A DNA stretch of 7,315 bases from Clostridiales bacterium (GCA_031289625.1 JAITPB010000159.1:1-7315), one strand, 5' to 3'. Counted from the first letter of the stretch, positions 1 through 6,401 are shown. Numbers and translations are program-made. Notes: a model not told the origin generated them from the sequence alone.

Positions 1-696
1 CATACCGAGATTATGCTGCGGCAGTTCGGGGCGGAGACACAAAAAAAAGACGGCCAAATCATCAGCCGTCCTGTCTCTATGCTGTACGCGCAAAAAATCA
101 CTGTTCCAGGCGACATTTCCTCCGCCGCTTTTTTTCTCATCGCCGGTCTGATCACACCGGGCGCGCGCCTCACTGTAACAGGCGTCGGCGTCAACCCCAC
201 GCGAACCGGATTGATAGACGCCCTGGCGGAGATGGGCGGCGCGCTCGAACTTTCCAACAAGCGATCCGTTGGGGGAGAACCTGTGGCGGATATATCCGTT
301 TCTTGTTCCGCCTTAAAGCCCACCACGCTTTCTGGCGCGATCATTCCCCGGATGATCGACGAAATCCCCGCTTTCGCCGTGGCCGCACTTTTCGCGAAAG
401 GCCGCACTGTCATCCGGGACGCCACCGAGCTTAAAGTCAAAGAATCCAACCGCATTCATACCATTGCGGAAGAGCTTGGCAAAATGGGCGGGCGCTTGAC
501 GGAAACCGCGGATGGTCTAATCATAGACGGCGGAACCCCGCTGCATGGAGCTGAAGTCAACAGCCATCAGGATCACCGCATCGCGATGAGCCTCGCGGTT
601 GCGGCATTGGCGGCGGAAGGTGAGACGCGCATCATGGACAGCGGTTGTGTGGATATTTCTTTTCCAAAATTTTTTGAACAATGGTCCGATCTATAG
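1..696 (+). CDS. aroA: 3-phosphoshikimate 1-carboxyvinyltransferase (EPSP synthase), 3' part
   Basis: Transfers the enolpyruvyl group of phosphoenolpyruvate to shikimate-3-phosphate, the sixth step of chorismate synthesis, in the cytosol. The frame is open to the left edge, so 231 residues remain of a family usually about 430 long. The first visible residues, HTEIMLRQFG, match the internal SRDHTE-type segment. In order come VPGDISSAAF, NPTRTGLI, MIDEIP (the Asp acting as general base in the family), ELKVKESNRI (catalytic Lys-Glu and Arg), DHRIAM (phosphate/PEP-binding Arg) and the C-terminal SFPKFFE with its conserved Lys. Wording such as MIDEIP and VKESNRI resembles the class II, CP4-like type more than E. 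coli AroA; that is an impression from motifs only. The ATG at 13 is internal, not a start. The gene ends in TAG two bases before a convergent gene, with no obvious terminator hairpin between them. Confidence 0.97.
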   Translation, partial: HTEIMLRQFGAETQKKDGQIISRPVSMLYAQKITVPGDISSAAFFLIAGLITPGARLTVTGVGVNPTRTGLIDALAEMGGALELSNKRSVGGEPVADISVSCSALKPTTLSGAIIPRMIDEIPAFAVAALFAKGRTVIRDATELKVKESNRIHTIAEELGKMGGRLTETADGLIIDGGTPLHGAEVNSHQDHRIAMSLAVAALAAEGETRIMDSGCVDISFPKFFEQWSDL

Positions 697-698
697 GC

Positions 699-1052
699 TC
701 ACACACGGTGCGGCGCGTCACGGCCGCTGAGGAACAGCAGGTTCAGCACGCTCAACACAATGGCCGCGAAAAATGCCGTCCCGAATCCGTTGACGGAGAA
801 ACCTGAAACCACGTGTGAAGTCAGCATCAGCATCAGCGCGTTGATGACCAGGGAAAAAAGCCCCAGCGTGACGATGGTCAGCGGTAGGGTCAGCAGGGAA
901 ATAATGGGTTTGATCAGGGCATTGACAAGACCCAGCACCAGCGCGGCGATCATGGCGCTCATAAAACCGGACAGGGTTATCCCCGGAAAGAGCCATGCGA
1001 TCACGTACAGGCAAATGGCGCTCAACACCCAGTTGATCAATAATCTTTTCAT
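699..1052 (-). CDS. YvlD-like small membrane protein, phage holin family 4-2 type
   Basis: A 117-residue, almost wholly hydrophobic protein with four predicted membrane helices at about residues 4-23, 30-51, 54-78 and 88-109. Short polar turns separate them, including the NALIKPI segment after helix 2. This layout, with the repeated NALIKPIISLLTLPLTIVTLGLF pattern, is typical of the family called phage_holin_4_2 or YvlD, found in many bacterial chromosomes. No lysis role is established for the chromosomal members, and none is implied here because there are no phage genes nearby. The start is clear: an AAAGGAGGT site lies 6 nt upstream of the ATG on the minus strand. It is transcribed against aroA and rnhB, so it needs its own promoter in the 1053-1160 gap. 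The molecular function is unknown. Confidence 0.9.
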   Translation of the reverse strand: MKRLLINWVLSAICLYVIAWLFPGITLSGFMSAMIAALVLGLVNALIKPIISLLTLPLTIVTLGLFSLVINALMLMLTSHVVSGFSVNGFGTAFFAAIVLSVLNLLFLSGRDAPHRV

Positions 1053-1058
1053 GAAGCG

Positions 1059-1067
1059 ACCTCCTTT
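1059..1067 (-). promoter_or_regulatory. Strong ribosome binding site of the YvlD-like gene
   Basis: On the minus strand this reads AAAGGAGGT, nearly the full anti-Shine-Dalgarno complement, 6 nt before the ATG at 1052. It fixes the start of the membrane protein and shows that this strand is really translated here, despite a plus-strand ORF overlapping it. Confidence 0.9.
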
Positions 1068-1109
1068 ATCATTATTTTTGAATTCTTCTTATCCAAAATT
1101 ACGCGAATT

Positions 1110-1137
1110 CGGCGGCCTAGTCTGAAATGAGCCGCCG
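1110..1137. other. GC-rich inverted repeat in the divergent intergenic gap
   Basis: CGGCGGC at 1110-1116 pairs perfectly with GCCGCCG at 1131-1137 around a 14-nt loop. It lies in the 108-nt gap between the divergent YvlD-like and rnhB genes. Neither strand shows a T-run after the stem, so it is not a classical intrinsic terminator. It could be a protein-binding site, a leader hairpin of rnhB mRNA, or chance in GC-rich DNA. No convincing -35/-10 pair was found for rnhB in this gap. Confidence 0.35.
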
Positions 1138-1160
1138 CGATCGCAATCACGGTGACGCAT

Positions 1161-1826
1161 ATGGAATTTCCCATAAAACTTCAAAGCGGGCGGCCCAGGC
1201 GCGTTTCTGAAGAGGAACGGCTGGATCTGTTATGCCGCTATGAAACGGAACTGTTCGCGCAGGGTGTGCAAACCATCGCAGGCGTCGACGAAGTAGGACG
1301 CGGGCCTTTGGCCGGGCCGGTACTCGCCTGTGCCGTGATATTGCCGAAAGGGTTTCGCGTTCCTGGCGTGAATGACTCTAAAAAACTCTCTCCCCAAAAA
1401 CGCGAGACGCTGGCGGCCATTATCCAGGAAAAAGCCCTGGCCGTGTCTGTCGGTATGAGCGGTGTCAGCGTCATTGACGAGATCAACATATTGCAGGCCG
1501 CCATGCAAGCCATGACAAAGGCGGTCAATGGCCTGCCGGTAAAACCGGAATTTCTTTTGATTGACGCGATGCAGCTGCCCCTCGCCATTCCGCAAAAATC
1601 GATCGTACACGGAGACGCGCTCAGTATTTCCATCGCAGCGGCCAGTATCGTGGCCAAAGTGATCCGCGACGCCATGATGCGGGATTATCATCAAATTTAT
1701 CCAGAATATGGTTTTGACGCGCACAAAGGCTATGGAACTGCACGGCATATTCAGGAGATTCGGGAACACGGGCTGTGCCCGGTTCACCGTCAGAGTTTTG
1801 CCGCGAAGTTCACGCAGGATTGCTAG
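1161..1826 (+). CDS. rnhB: Ribonuclease HII
   Basis: Cleaves the RNA strand of RNA-DNA hybrids and starts removal of single ribonucleotides misincorporated into DNA, in the cytosol. The diagnostic block GVDEVGRGPLAGPV carries the first catalytic Asp-Glu pair (residues 43-44 from this start). NDSKKLSPQKRE follows. The Asp in LLIDAM and the Asp in VHGDALS, 17 residues later, complete the DEDD metal site. The C-terminal HKGYGTARHI and the HRQSF tail are also typical. Length is 221 residues, with an N-terminal stretch of about 40 residues before the catalytic core, as is common in Gram-positive homologues. I chose ATG 1161 because GGTGA at 1151-1155 sits 5 nt upstream. An in-frame GTG at 1152 would add three residues but has no binding site. 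It heads the plus-strand cluster and is followed 35 nt later by yraN, a frequent pairing. Confidence 0.97.
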   Translation: MEFPIKLQSGRPRRVSEEERLDLLCRYETELFAQGVQTIAGVDEVGRGPLAGPVLACAVILPKGFRVPGVNDSKKLSPQKRETLAAIIQEKALAVSVGMSGVSVIDEINILQAAMQAMTKAVNGLPVKPEFLLIDAMQLPLAIPQKSIVHGDALSISIAAASIVAKVIRDAMMRDYHQIYPEYGFDAHKGYGTARHIQEIREHGLCPVHRQSFAAKFTQDC

Positions 1827-1861
1827 CGTCGTCTATAGGATACGCGAAGGAAGGATTTCTT

Positions 1862-2221
1862 ATGCCGCTCCCCAATCATGAGAAAGGCGCGTTCGGGCAG
1901 AAGCTGGCGGAAGATTATTTGACGGCTGAGGGCCATGTCATTTTGGCTCGAAACTTTCGCTGCCCGTTGGGCGAAATCGATTTGATCTCTCGGGATCAGG
2001 AATATATTGTTTTTATCGAAATCAAATACCGTCGAACGCTTGCGCGCGGATACCCCAGAGAAGCGGTAGGCCCGGGCAAACGGCGCACGATCAGCCGTGT
2101 CGCGCAGTATTATATTGTTCGCTGCGGTTTAGAGAATCAGGATTATCGCTTCGATGTGGTGGAGATTTTGGGAGAGATGAATCCCCACGCGCAAATCACG
2201 CACATAGAGAACGCGTTTTAA
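1862..2221 (+). CDS. yraN: YraN family protein (UPF0102, predicted PD-(D/E)xK nuclease fold)
   Basis: A 119-residue protein of the UPF0102 family. The signature is complete: GAFGQKLAEDYL near the N-terminus, ILARNFRCPLGEIDLISRD around residues 27-45, then FIEIKYRR at 51-58. Glu38, Asp40, Glu53 and Lys55 match the acidic and Glu-x-Lys positions of a PD-(D/E)xK nuclease fold. The family is therefore predicted to be a nuclease or a nucleic-acid resolving enzyme, but its physiological role is not settled. The start at 1862 is supported by GAAGGAAGGA at 1846-1855, 6 nt upstream. A longer frame back to 1775 overlaps rnhB and lacks this support. It sits between rnhB and pgeF in one direction, consistent with co-transcription in a cluster with a DNA/RNA-processing flavour. 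Confidence 0.93.
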   Translation: MPLPNHEKGAFGQKLAEDYLTAEGHVILARNFRCPLGEIDLISRDQEYIVFIEIKYRRTLARGYPREAVGPGKRRTISRVAQYYIVRCGLENQDYRFDVVEILGEMNPHAQITHIENAF

Positions 2222-2232
2222 AGGGTGAAGTT

Positions 2233-3033
2233 ATGCGGATCAAAGATCAAAACGGTGTACCGATCGCAGTGTTTCCTTCTTTTGAAGAAACTGGGCTGGT
2301 GCGTCATGGAATTTCCACAAGAACCGGCGGCGTTTCACAGGATGAATGGGCCTCGTTAAATCTGAGCTTTCACCGGGGCGACGATCCGGCGTGCGTGCGG
2401 GAAAATTTTAACCGCTTTATAGCGGCTCTGCGCGTACGCCCGGGGGACATGGTTTTTTCCGCGCAAACGCACGGCGTCCGCCTGCGCCGGGTATCCGCAG
2501 CGGATAGAGGAAAAGGATTGAACCCCAGCGATATTCAGGATGCCGACGGGCTGTACGCCCATGAACCTGACGTCGCCATTGTCACGTTTTTCGCGGACTG
2601 TGTTCCGCTCTTTTTTTTGGATCCGCGCCAAAAAGTTATTGCCGCTGCTCACGCGGGCTGGCGCGGTACGGCGGCGCGCATCGGGGCGATCACGGCGGAG
2701 ACGCTGCGCGCGGTATACGGATGCAATCCCCAGGACATACTGGCGGGAATCGGCCCGTCCATCGGGCCTTGCTGTTTTCAGGTAGACGCGCCAGTTGCGG
2801 AGACGTTTTCAGCCCTGCCGGGCTACGAAGCTTTTGTGAAAGGGCCGTCCGCGGATCAAAAATATACGGTGGATCTTTGGAATTGCAATAAAATGACGCT
2901 GCTCGCCGCCGGGCTTCTGGAAAAAAATATCGACTGCGATCCGATCTGCACGTGCTGTCATCCTGAGCTGTTCTATTCGCACAGGCGGGATGGGGAGCGG
3001 CGGGGGAGTATGGCGGGTTTGATTACCTTATGA
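2233..3033 (+). CDS. pgeF: Purine nucleoside phosphorylase of the YfiH/LACC1 (PgeF) family
   Basis: A 266-residue member of the family once called polyphenol oxidase or laccase domain protein. Studied members phosphorolyse adenosine, inosine and related nucleosides, some also deaminate adenosine, and PgeF of E. coli has been tied to peptidoglycan editing. The His-Cys-His metal/catalytic set is visible: His80 in AQTHG, Cys123 in FADCVP and His140 in AHAGWRGT. GIGPSIGPCCFQV follows at 172-184. The tail CTCCHPELFYSHRRDG...MAGLITL is the usual C-terminal block with clustered cysteines. An AAGGGTGAAG site at 2221-2230 precedes the ATG by 2-7 nt depending on the core used. The gene begins 11 nt after yraN, and its TGA overlaps the ATG of the next gene, indicating translational coupling. 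No signal peptide is visible, so it should be cytosolic. Confidence 0.93.
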   Translation: MRIKDQNGVPIAVFPSFEETGLVRHGISTRTGGVSQDEWASLNLSFHRGDDPACVRENFNRFIAALRVRPGDMVFSAQTHGVRLRRVSAADRGKGLNPSDIQDADGLYAHEPDVAIVTFFADCVPLFFLDPRQKVIAAAHAGWRGTAARIGAITAETLRAVYGCNPQDILAGIGPSIGPCCFQVDAPVAETFSALPGYEAFVKGPSADQKYTVDLWNCNKMTLLAAGLLEKNIDCDPICTCCHPELFYSHRRDGERRGSMAGLITL

Positions 3034-4370
3034 AAGAAAATTTTATAAAAGAAAATATTGTGATCGCGGTGGAAGAAAACAGCCCCGCCGGAAAACTCGG
3101 CGTCCAGCCGGGAGACGCTCTGCTCGCTGTCAATGACAGGACCGTCCGGGACGTGTTTGACTATCGCTATTGGATTCAAGAAGAAAAGTTATCGATTTTG
3201 ATCCGCCGTTCCGACGGGGCGGAAAAGCGGCTCCACATCGAAAAAGATGAAATGGACGATCTGGGCCTCACGTTCGAGCGGGGGCTTATGGATCGGCCCA
3301 AGCGCTGCGCCAACCGATGCGTCTTCTGCTTAATCGATCAATTGCCGAAACACATGCGCCCGCCGCTGTATTTTAAAGACGACGATGCGCGGCTTTCTTT
3401 TCTGTCCGGCAATTACGTCACCTTGACCAACATGAGTGCGGATGAACTGGAGCGCGTGCTGTATTATCATCTCTCGCCGATCAACATTTCCGTACACGCC
3501 GCCGAACCAGACTTACGCGCGTCCATGATGAGCAATCCCAAAGCCGCCGAACTTTTCCCTATGATTGAAAAATTGTATGACGCGGGGCTTTCTATGAATT
3601 TTCAGGTGGTGCTTTGCAAGAACATCAACGACGGCGCTCATTTGGACAAAACCATAGCAGAATTAAGCCGGTTTATGCCACAGGCGGAAAGCCTTTCCGT
3701 CGTTCCGGCGGGCCTGACGAAACACCGCGCCGGTTTGCCCGCGCTGGATCATTTCAGCCGGGACGACGCTCTGGCTGTGCTGCGCCAGGTGGAAAACTGG
3801 CAGACGCATTTTCTCGGTCAGGGAGAAAGAAACAGCCGGTTTGTTTTCGCGGCGGATGAATTTTATTTGAAAGCGGGTCAACTTTGCCCGCCGGTTGAAA
3901 CATATGAAGATTTTCCGCAGTTGGAAAACGGAGTGGGGATGCTGGCCCTCTTTGCGCGGCAGTGCGATCAGGCGCTGCGCAAAGCGAAGAGGCGGACGGA
4001 TCTGAAAGCCTGGCCGATCGATCTTGTAACCGGTCAAGCGGCGGCGGCGTTTATGAAAAAAATATCCCATAAAGTGATGAAGGCGTTTCCGGACGCGCGG
4101 CTGGAAATTCACGCGATTGACAATGTTTTTTTCGGAGAAAATATTACCGTCTCGGGGCTTCTCACAGGGCAGGATATTCTGGCCGGGCTGAAAGGAAAAT
4201 CTTTGGGACGGCGGCTGCTGATCCCGGCCAACGCCTTGCGGGACGGCATTTTTTTGGACGATATGACGCTGCGGGATTTGGCTGAACAACTGGATATACC
4301 CATAAAAGCGGTGAAAATAGACGGCGGCGCATTGATTCGCGCCTGGCTGCGCCCGGACTCATCCGGATGA
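3030..4370 (+). CDS. DUF512 family protein: PDZ-like domain plus radical-SAM-like Cys motif
   Basis: A 446-residue protein of the conserved DUF512 family. Residues about 8-70 form a PDZ-like region (SPAGKLGVQPGDALLAVND). A C-x3-C-x2-C motif follows, Cys93, Cys97 and Cys100 in CANRCVFCLIDQ, the spacing of a radical SAM [4Fe-4S] cluster site. After it come a region with LSFLSGNYVTLTN and ISVHAAEPDLR, as in the radical SAM barrel, and then the DUF512 domain (roughly 200-420), including VVPAGLTKHR and VFAADEFYLKAG. The substrate and biological role are unknown. In other Clostridia the gene often lies near the GTPase gene der/engA; here proS follows instead. The start overlaps the pgeF stop in an ATGA arrangement. 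No good binding site precedes it, so it probably depends on coupled translation. Its last codons and stop lie inside a perfect palindrome. Confidence 0.92.
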   Translation: MKENFIKENIVIAVEENSPAGKLGVQPGDALLAVNDRTVRDVFDYRYWIQEEKLSILIRRSDGAEKRLHIEKDEMDDLGLTFERGLMDRPKRCANRCVFCLIDQLPKHMRPPLYFKDDDARLSFLSGNYVTLTNMSADELERVLYYHLSPINISVHAAEPDLRASMMSNPKAAELFPMIEKLYDAGLSMNFQVVLCKNINDGAHLDKTIAELSRFMPQAESLSVVPAGLTKHRAGLPALDHFSRDDALAVLRQVENWQTHFLGQGERNSRFVFAADEFYLKAGQLCPPVETYEDFPQLENGVGMLALFARQCDQALRKAKRRTDLKAWPIDLVTGQAAAAFMKKISHKVMKAFPDARLEIHAIDNVFFGENITVSGLLTGQDILAGLKGKSLGRRLLIPANALRDGIFLDDMTLRDLAEQLDIPIKAVKIDGGALIRAWLRPDSSG

Positions 4371-4386
4371 ATCCGGATGAGTCCGG
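4353..4386. repeat. Perfect 34-nt palindrome across the DUF512 stop codon
   Basis: Arms CCGGACTCATCCGGAT (4353-4368) and ATCCGGATGAGTCCGG (4371-4386) are exact reverse complements of 16 nt, separated by only GA. The arms also contain a tandem 10-mer, ATCCGGATGA, at 4361-4370 and 4371-4380, and the 8-nt palindrome ATCCGGAT twice. It encodes the last residues PDSSG and the TGA of the upstream gene, and ends 33 nt before the proS start. An AT-rich but not T-run stretch follows, so it is not a standard plus-strand terminator. In mRNA it would form a very stable hairpin just before proS, possibly affecting mRNA ends, 3' stability or proS expression. It could also be a dimeric protein site or a repeat dispersed in the genome. 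Confidence 0.8.
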
Positions 4387-4419
4387 AATAAAATCAAAAT
4401 AAAATCGGGAGTTGATCAA

Positions 4420-5865
4420 ATGCCCAAAGAAAAAGAAAAAGAGAAATTAGTGGAAGCCATCACCGACAGAGAAAAAGATTTCGCGCAATGGTATACGGAT
4501 GTGGTGAAAAAGGCAGATTTGGCCGATTACTCCGAAGTCGGCGGGTGTGTCATTTTCCGTCCCTATGGCTACGCCATCTGGGAACTGATGCGCCAGCAGA
4601 TGGATGAACGGTTTAAGGCCACCGGCCATGAAAACGTGTACATGCCGCTGTTGATTACGGAAAGTTTGCTGCAAAAAGAAAAAGATCATGTCGCGGGCTT
4701 CGCGCCGGAAGTGGCCTGGATCACGCATGGCGGTCAGGAAAAGCTAACGGAAAAACTCTGCATCCGTCCGACCTCCGAGACCCTGTTCTGCTCGCATTAC
4801 GCGAACCTCATCCAATCTTACCGGGATTTGCCAAAACTGTACAACCAATGGTGTTCCGTGGTCCGTTGGGAAAAAACCACGCGGCCATTTCTCCGCACGC
4901 GGGAATTTCTCTGGCAGGAGGGCCATACCGCCCATGCCACCGCCGAAGAGGCGCAGGAGGAAACCATCCGGATGCTGAACATTTACGCGGAGTTCTGCGA
5001 AAATGTACTGGCGATTCCCGTGATGAAAGGGCAAAAGACAGAGAGCGAAAAATTCGCCGGCGCGATGGCCACGTATACCATTGAAAGTTTAATGCATGAC
5101 GGCAAGGCGCTGCAATCCGGCACCACGCATAATTTCGGCGACGGATTTGCCCGCGCGTTCGGCATACAATACACGGACAAAAACAATCAGCTGCAATATG
5201 TCCACCAAACCTCCTGGGGATTTTCCACGCGGATGATCGGCGGGCTGATTATGGTACACGGAGACAACAGCGGCTTGGTACTGCCGCCCAATGCCGCGCC
5301 CGTGCAGGTGATCATTATTCCGGTGGCCGCGCACAAAGAAGGCGTGCTGGAAGCCGCAAAAGCAATGCAAGAAAGGCTTTCCAAAATTGTCCGGGTGAAA
5401 ATGGATAACAGCGACCGATCCCCCGGCTGGAGGTTCAGCGAACATGAAATGAAAGGTGTGCCTCTGCGCCTTGAAATCGGCCCCAAAGATCTGGAAAAAA
5501 ATCAAGCCGTTCTCGTGCGGCGAGACACCGGCGCCAAAACGATAGTCTCCCTGGACGCGATGGAAACCGCCGCACCCGCTCTTTTGACGGAGATTCAGGC
5601 CAACCTGCTGGCCCAGGCCCGCCAGCGTCTTCACGAGCGAACCTACACCGCCGCGGACGCGGAGGAAATGCGTAAAATCTTAGACGCGTCGCCAGGATTT
5701 GTCAAGGCGATGTGGTGCGGCCGCGAGGCCTGCGAAGATCAAATCAAAGAACAAACCGGAGCCAGCTCTCGCTGTATCCCTTTTGAGCAGGAACGAATCA
5801 GCGACGTTTGCGTTTGCTGCGGGGAGAAAGCGGAAAAGATGGTATATTGGGCCAGGGCTTATTGA
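4420..5865 (+). CDS. proS: Prolyl-tRNA synthetase, archaeal/eukaryal type (type 3)
   Basis: Charges tRNA-Pro with proline via prolyl-adenylate; class IIa synthetase of the cytosol. The 481 residues match the short architecture without the roughly 180-residue editing insertion of the E. coli type. Visible elements: FRPYGYAIWELM, motif 1 region; RPTSE at 116-120 for proline binding; motif 2 RWEKTTRPFLRTREFLWQEGHT at 149-170; THNFGDGFARAFGI around 236-249; motif 3 area GDNSGLVLPPNAAPVQV at 281-297; and an anticodon-binding domain from about 295. The C-terminal zinc domain has Cys433, Cys438, Cys464 and Cys467, C-x4-C-x25-C-x2-C, and the chain ends in the conserved Tyr. GGGAG at 4407-4411 lies 8 nt before the ATG. 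The 49-nt upstream gap carries no room for a T-box, so tRNA-sensing control is not apparent at this site. It closes the cluster; the following DNA is of different character. Confidence 0.97.
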   Translation: MPKEKEKEKLVEAITDREKDFAQWYTDVVKKADLADYSEVGGCVIFRPYGYAIWELMRQQMDERFKATGHENVYMPLLITESLLQKEKDHVAGFAPEVAWITHGGQEKLTEKLCIRPTSETLFCSHYANLIQSYRDLPKLYNQWCSVVRWEKTTRPFLRTREFLWQEGHTAHATAEEAQEETIRMLNIYAEFCENVLAIPVMKGQKTESEKFAGAMATYTIESLMHDGKALQSGTTHNFGDGFARAFGIQYTDKNNQLQYVHQTSWGFSTRMIGGLIMVHGDNSGLVLPPNAAPVQVIIIPVAAHKEGVLEAAKAMQERLSKIVRVKMDNSDRSPGWRFSEHEMKGVPLRLEIGPKDLEKNQAVLVRRDTGAKTIVSLDAMETAAPALLTEIQANLLAQARQRLHERTYTAADAEEMRKILDASPGFVKAMWCGREACEDQIKEQTGASSRCIPFEQERISDVCVCCGEKAEKMVYWARAY

Positions 5866-5880
5866 GGAGCGGCGTTCTTA

Positions 5881-5982
5881 ATGAAGACGCCAAAGCTGTA
5901 CCTGCTTTGCACGCACAAAAAATTTCGCGAGCGACTTGACTTTAGGCAGGTGGAAAAAATAAATGAACCAATGGAAGAATGA
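5881..5982 (+). CDS. Short ORF of unknown function behind proS (possible truncated gene)
   Basis: A 33-codon frame beginning MKTPKLYLLCTHKKF and ending ...KINEPMEE before a TGA. GAGGAG at 5864-5869, overlapping the proS stop, is a good ribosome binding sequence, though the 11-nt spacing to the ATG is slightly long. The first part has a mixed, protein-like composition; the second part is more AT-rich. I do not recognise the sequence. The likeliest reading is the first codons of a gene that once followed proS and was cut off by the mobile DNA that begins here. A genuine small protein or chance ORF remains possible. Confidence 0.35.
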   Translation: MKTPKLYLLCTHKKFRERLDFRQVEKINEPMEE

Positions 5983-6044
5983 AAGACAAAGAGCAATACA
6001 AGGCAAAATGTATCGGAACCGATTAGGAGCGGTGATGTAAAAAA

Positions 6045-6073
6045 AAGACAAATCCCCAAGGAAAATGTATAAT
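6045..6073 (+). promoter_or_regulatory. Sigma70/sigmaA-type promoter
   Basis: AAGACA at 6045-6050 (four of six matches to TTGACA) is followed after exactly 17 nt by a perfect TATAAT at 6068-6073. Transcription would start near 6080 and read the short ORF at 6120. It is the clearest promoter in the window and lies in the mobile-element region, which fits a transposase promoter left after loss of most of its gene. Confidence 0.6.
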
Positions 6074-6116
6074 AGGGTAAGCTTAAGACCAAATCATACA
6101 AATGAGGGGATTTATC
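6047..6116. repeat. 11-nt inverted repeat flanking the promoter and leader
   Basis: GACAAATCCCC at 6047-6057 and GGGGATTTATC at 6106-6116 are inverted copies with one mismatch in 11. The left arm overlaps the -35 box and the right arm contains the GGGGA ribosome-binding sequence of the ORF at 6120. The left arm lies upstream of the expected transcription start, so this would work at the DNA level (operator, or part of an element end), not as an RNA hairpin. Chance similarity is possible. Confidence 0.35.
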
Positions 6117-6119
6117 AAA

Positions 6120-6209
6120 ATGAGTTTAACAGAGCCTATAGAAAAGGTCAAACATATTTTTAAACAGGAGAAACGCACCCATTTATTTCCAAAAAAGTAC
6201 ACAAAATAG
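6120..6209 (+). pseudogene. N-terminal fragment of a lost gene, probably mobile-element derived
   Basis: A 29-codon frame beginning MSLTEPIEKVKHIFKQEKR with a proper start context: AGGGGA about 9 nt upstream and a strong promoter before it. After codon 15 the sequence enters the left inverted repeat of a MITE-like unit at 6165, so the last 14 codons (through PKKYTK and TAG) are probably not original. I cannot assign the N-terminal piece to a family. Its position, just before a transposase remnant on the same strand, suggests it is the start of that transposase or of a partner ORF, with the middle deleted. That link is an inference. Confidence 0.45.
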
Positions 6210-6401
6210 AATTATTCGGTGAATCATTATTGGCTATTTTGATGTGTTTTGCAAACATGGCGTTGCTCATCCTGCTATAGGCTTTCCTAAGTTTTTTGAA
6301 CATTTACGTTTCGAGAAACCCTTCGGCTATATATTTGAGACTATTTGGCCATAATCTGATCCCCTTCTTGATACTGGAAATTAGTGGGTGCGTTTCTCCT
6401 G
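6165..6401. mobile_element. MITE-like 237-bp unit with 27-bp terminal inverted repeats
   Basis: The left end CAGGAGAAACGCACCCA (6165-6181) and right end TGGGTGCGTTTCTCCTG (6385-6401) are perfect 17-nt reverse complements. With two mismatches the match extends to 27 nt (6165-6191 and 6375-6401). The 183-nt interior is AT-rich and has stops in every frame I read, though short protein-like stretches occur on both strands (for example a minus-strand frame running leftward with SRMSNAMFAKH). No recognisable transposase is inside, which suits a non-autonomous element or the deleted core of an insertion sequence. I see no target-site duplication: the flanks TTTTTAAA and GCTGAACG differ. This could mean that a deletion removed one flank. 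An invertible segment is the alternative reading. Confidence 0.6.

Noticed and set aside
760..1125. Plus-strand 121-codon ORF overlapping the YvlD-like gene
   Set aside because: It is antisense to a clear membrane protein with a strong ribosome binding site, has no binding site of its own and has a low-complexity shadow-like composition.
1230..1787. Minus-strand 185-codon ORF antisense to rnhB
   Set aside because: Shadow of a strongly conserved gene; no ribosome binding site and a His/Arg-rich composition typical of antisense frames.
4371..4419. T-box or other riboswitch upstream of proS
   Set aside because: Only 49 nt separate the genes, too short for a T-box leader, and no T-box consensus is visible.
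5089..5634. Minus-strand 181-codon ORF antisense to proS
   Set aside because: Antisense shadow of a GC-rich synthetase gene with all catalytic motifs on the other strand.
6012..6023. Small palindrome ATCGGAACCGAT as terminator of the proS operon
   Set aside because: The stem is at most 4-5 bp, and no T-run follows on either strand.
5859..6101. Minus-strand 80-codon hydrophobic ORF at the border after proS
   Set aside because: Phe/Ser/Leu-rich translation is expected from the opposite strand of A-rich DNA; it overlaps the proS end, and no binding site precedes its ATG.
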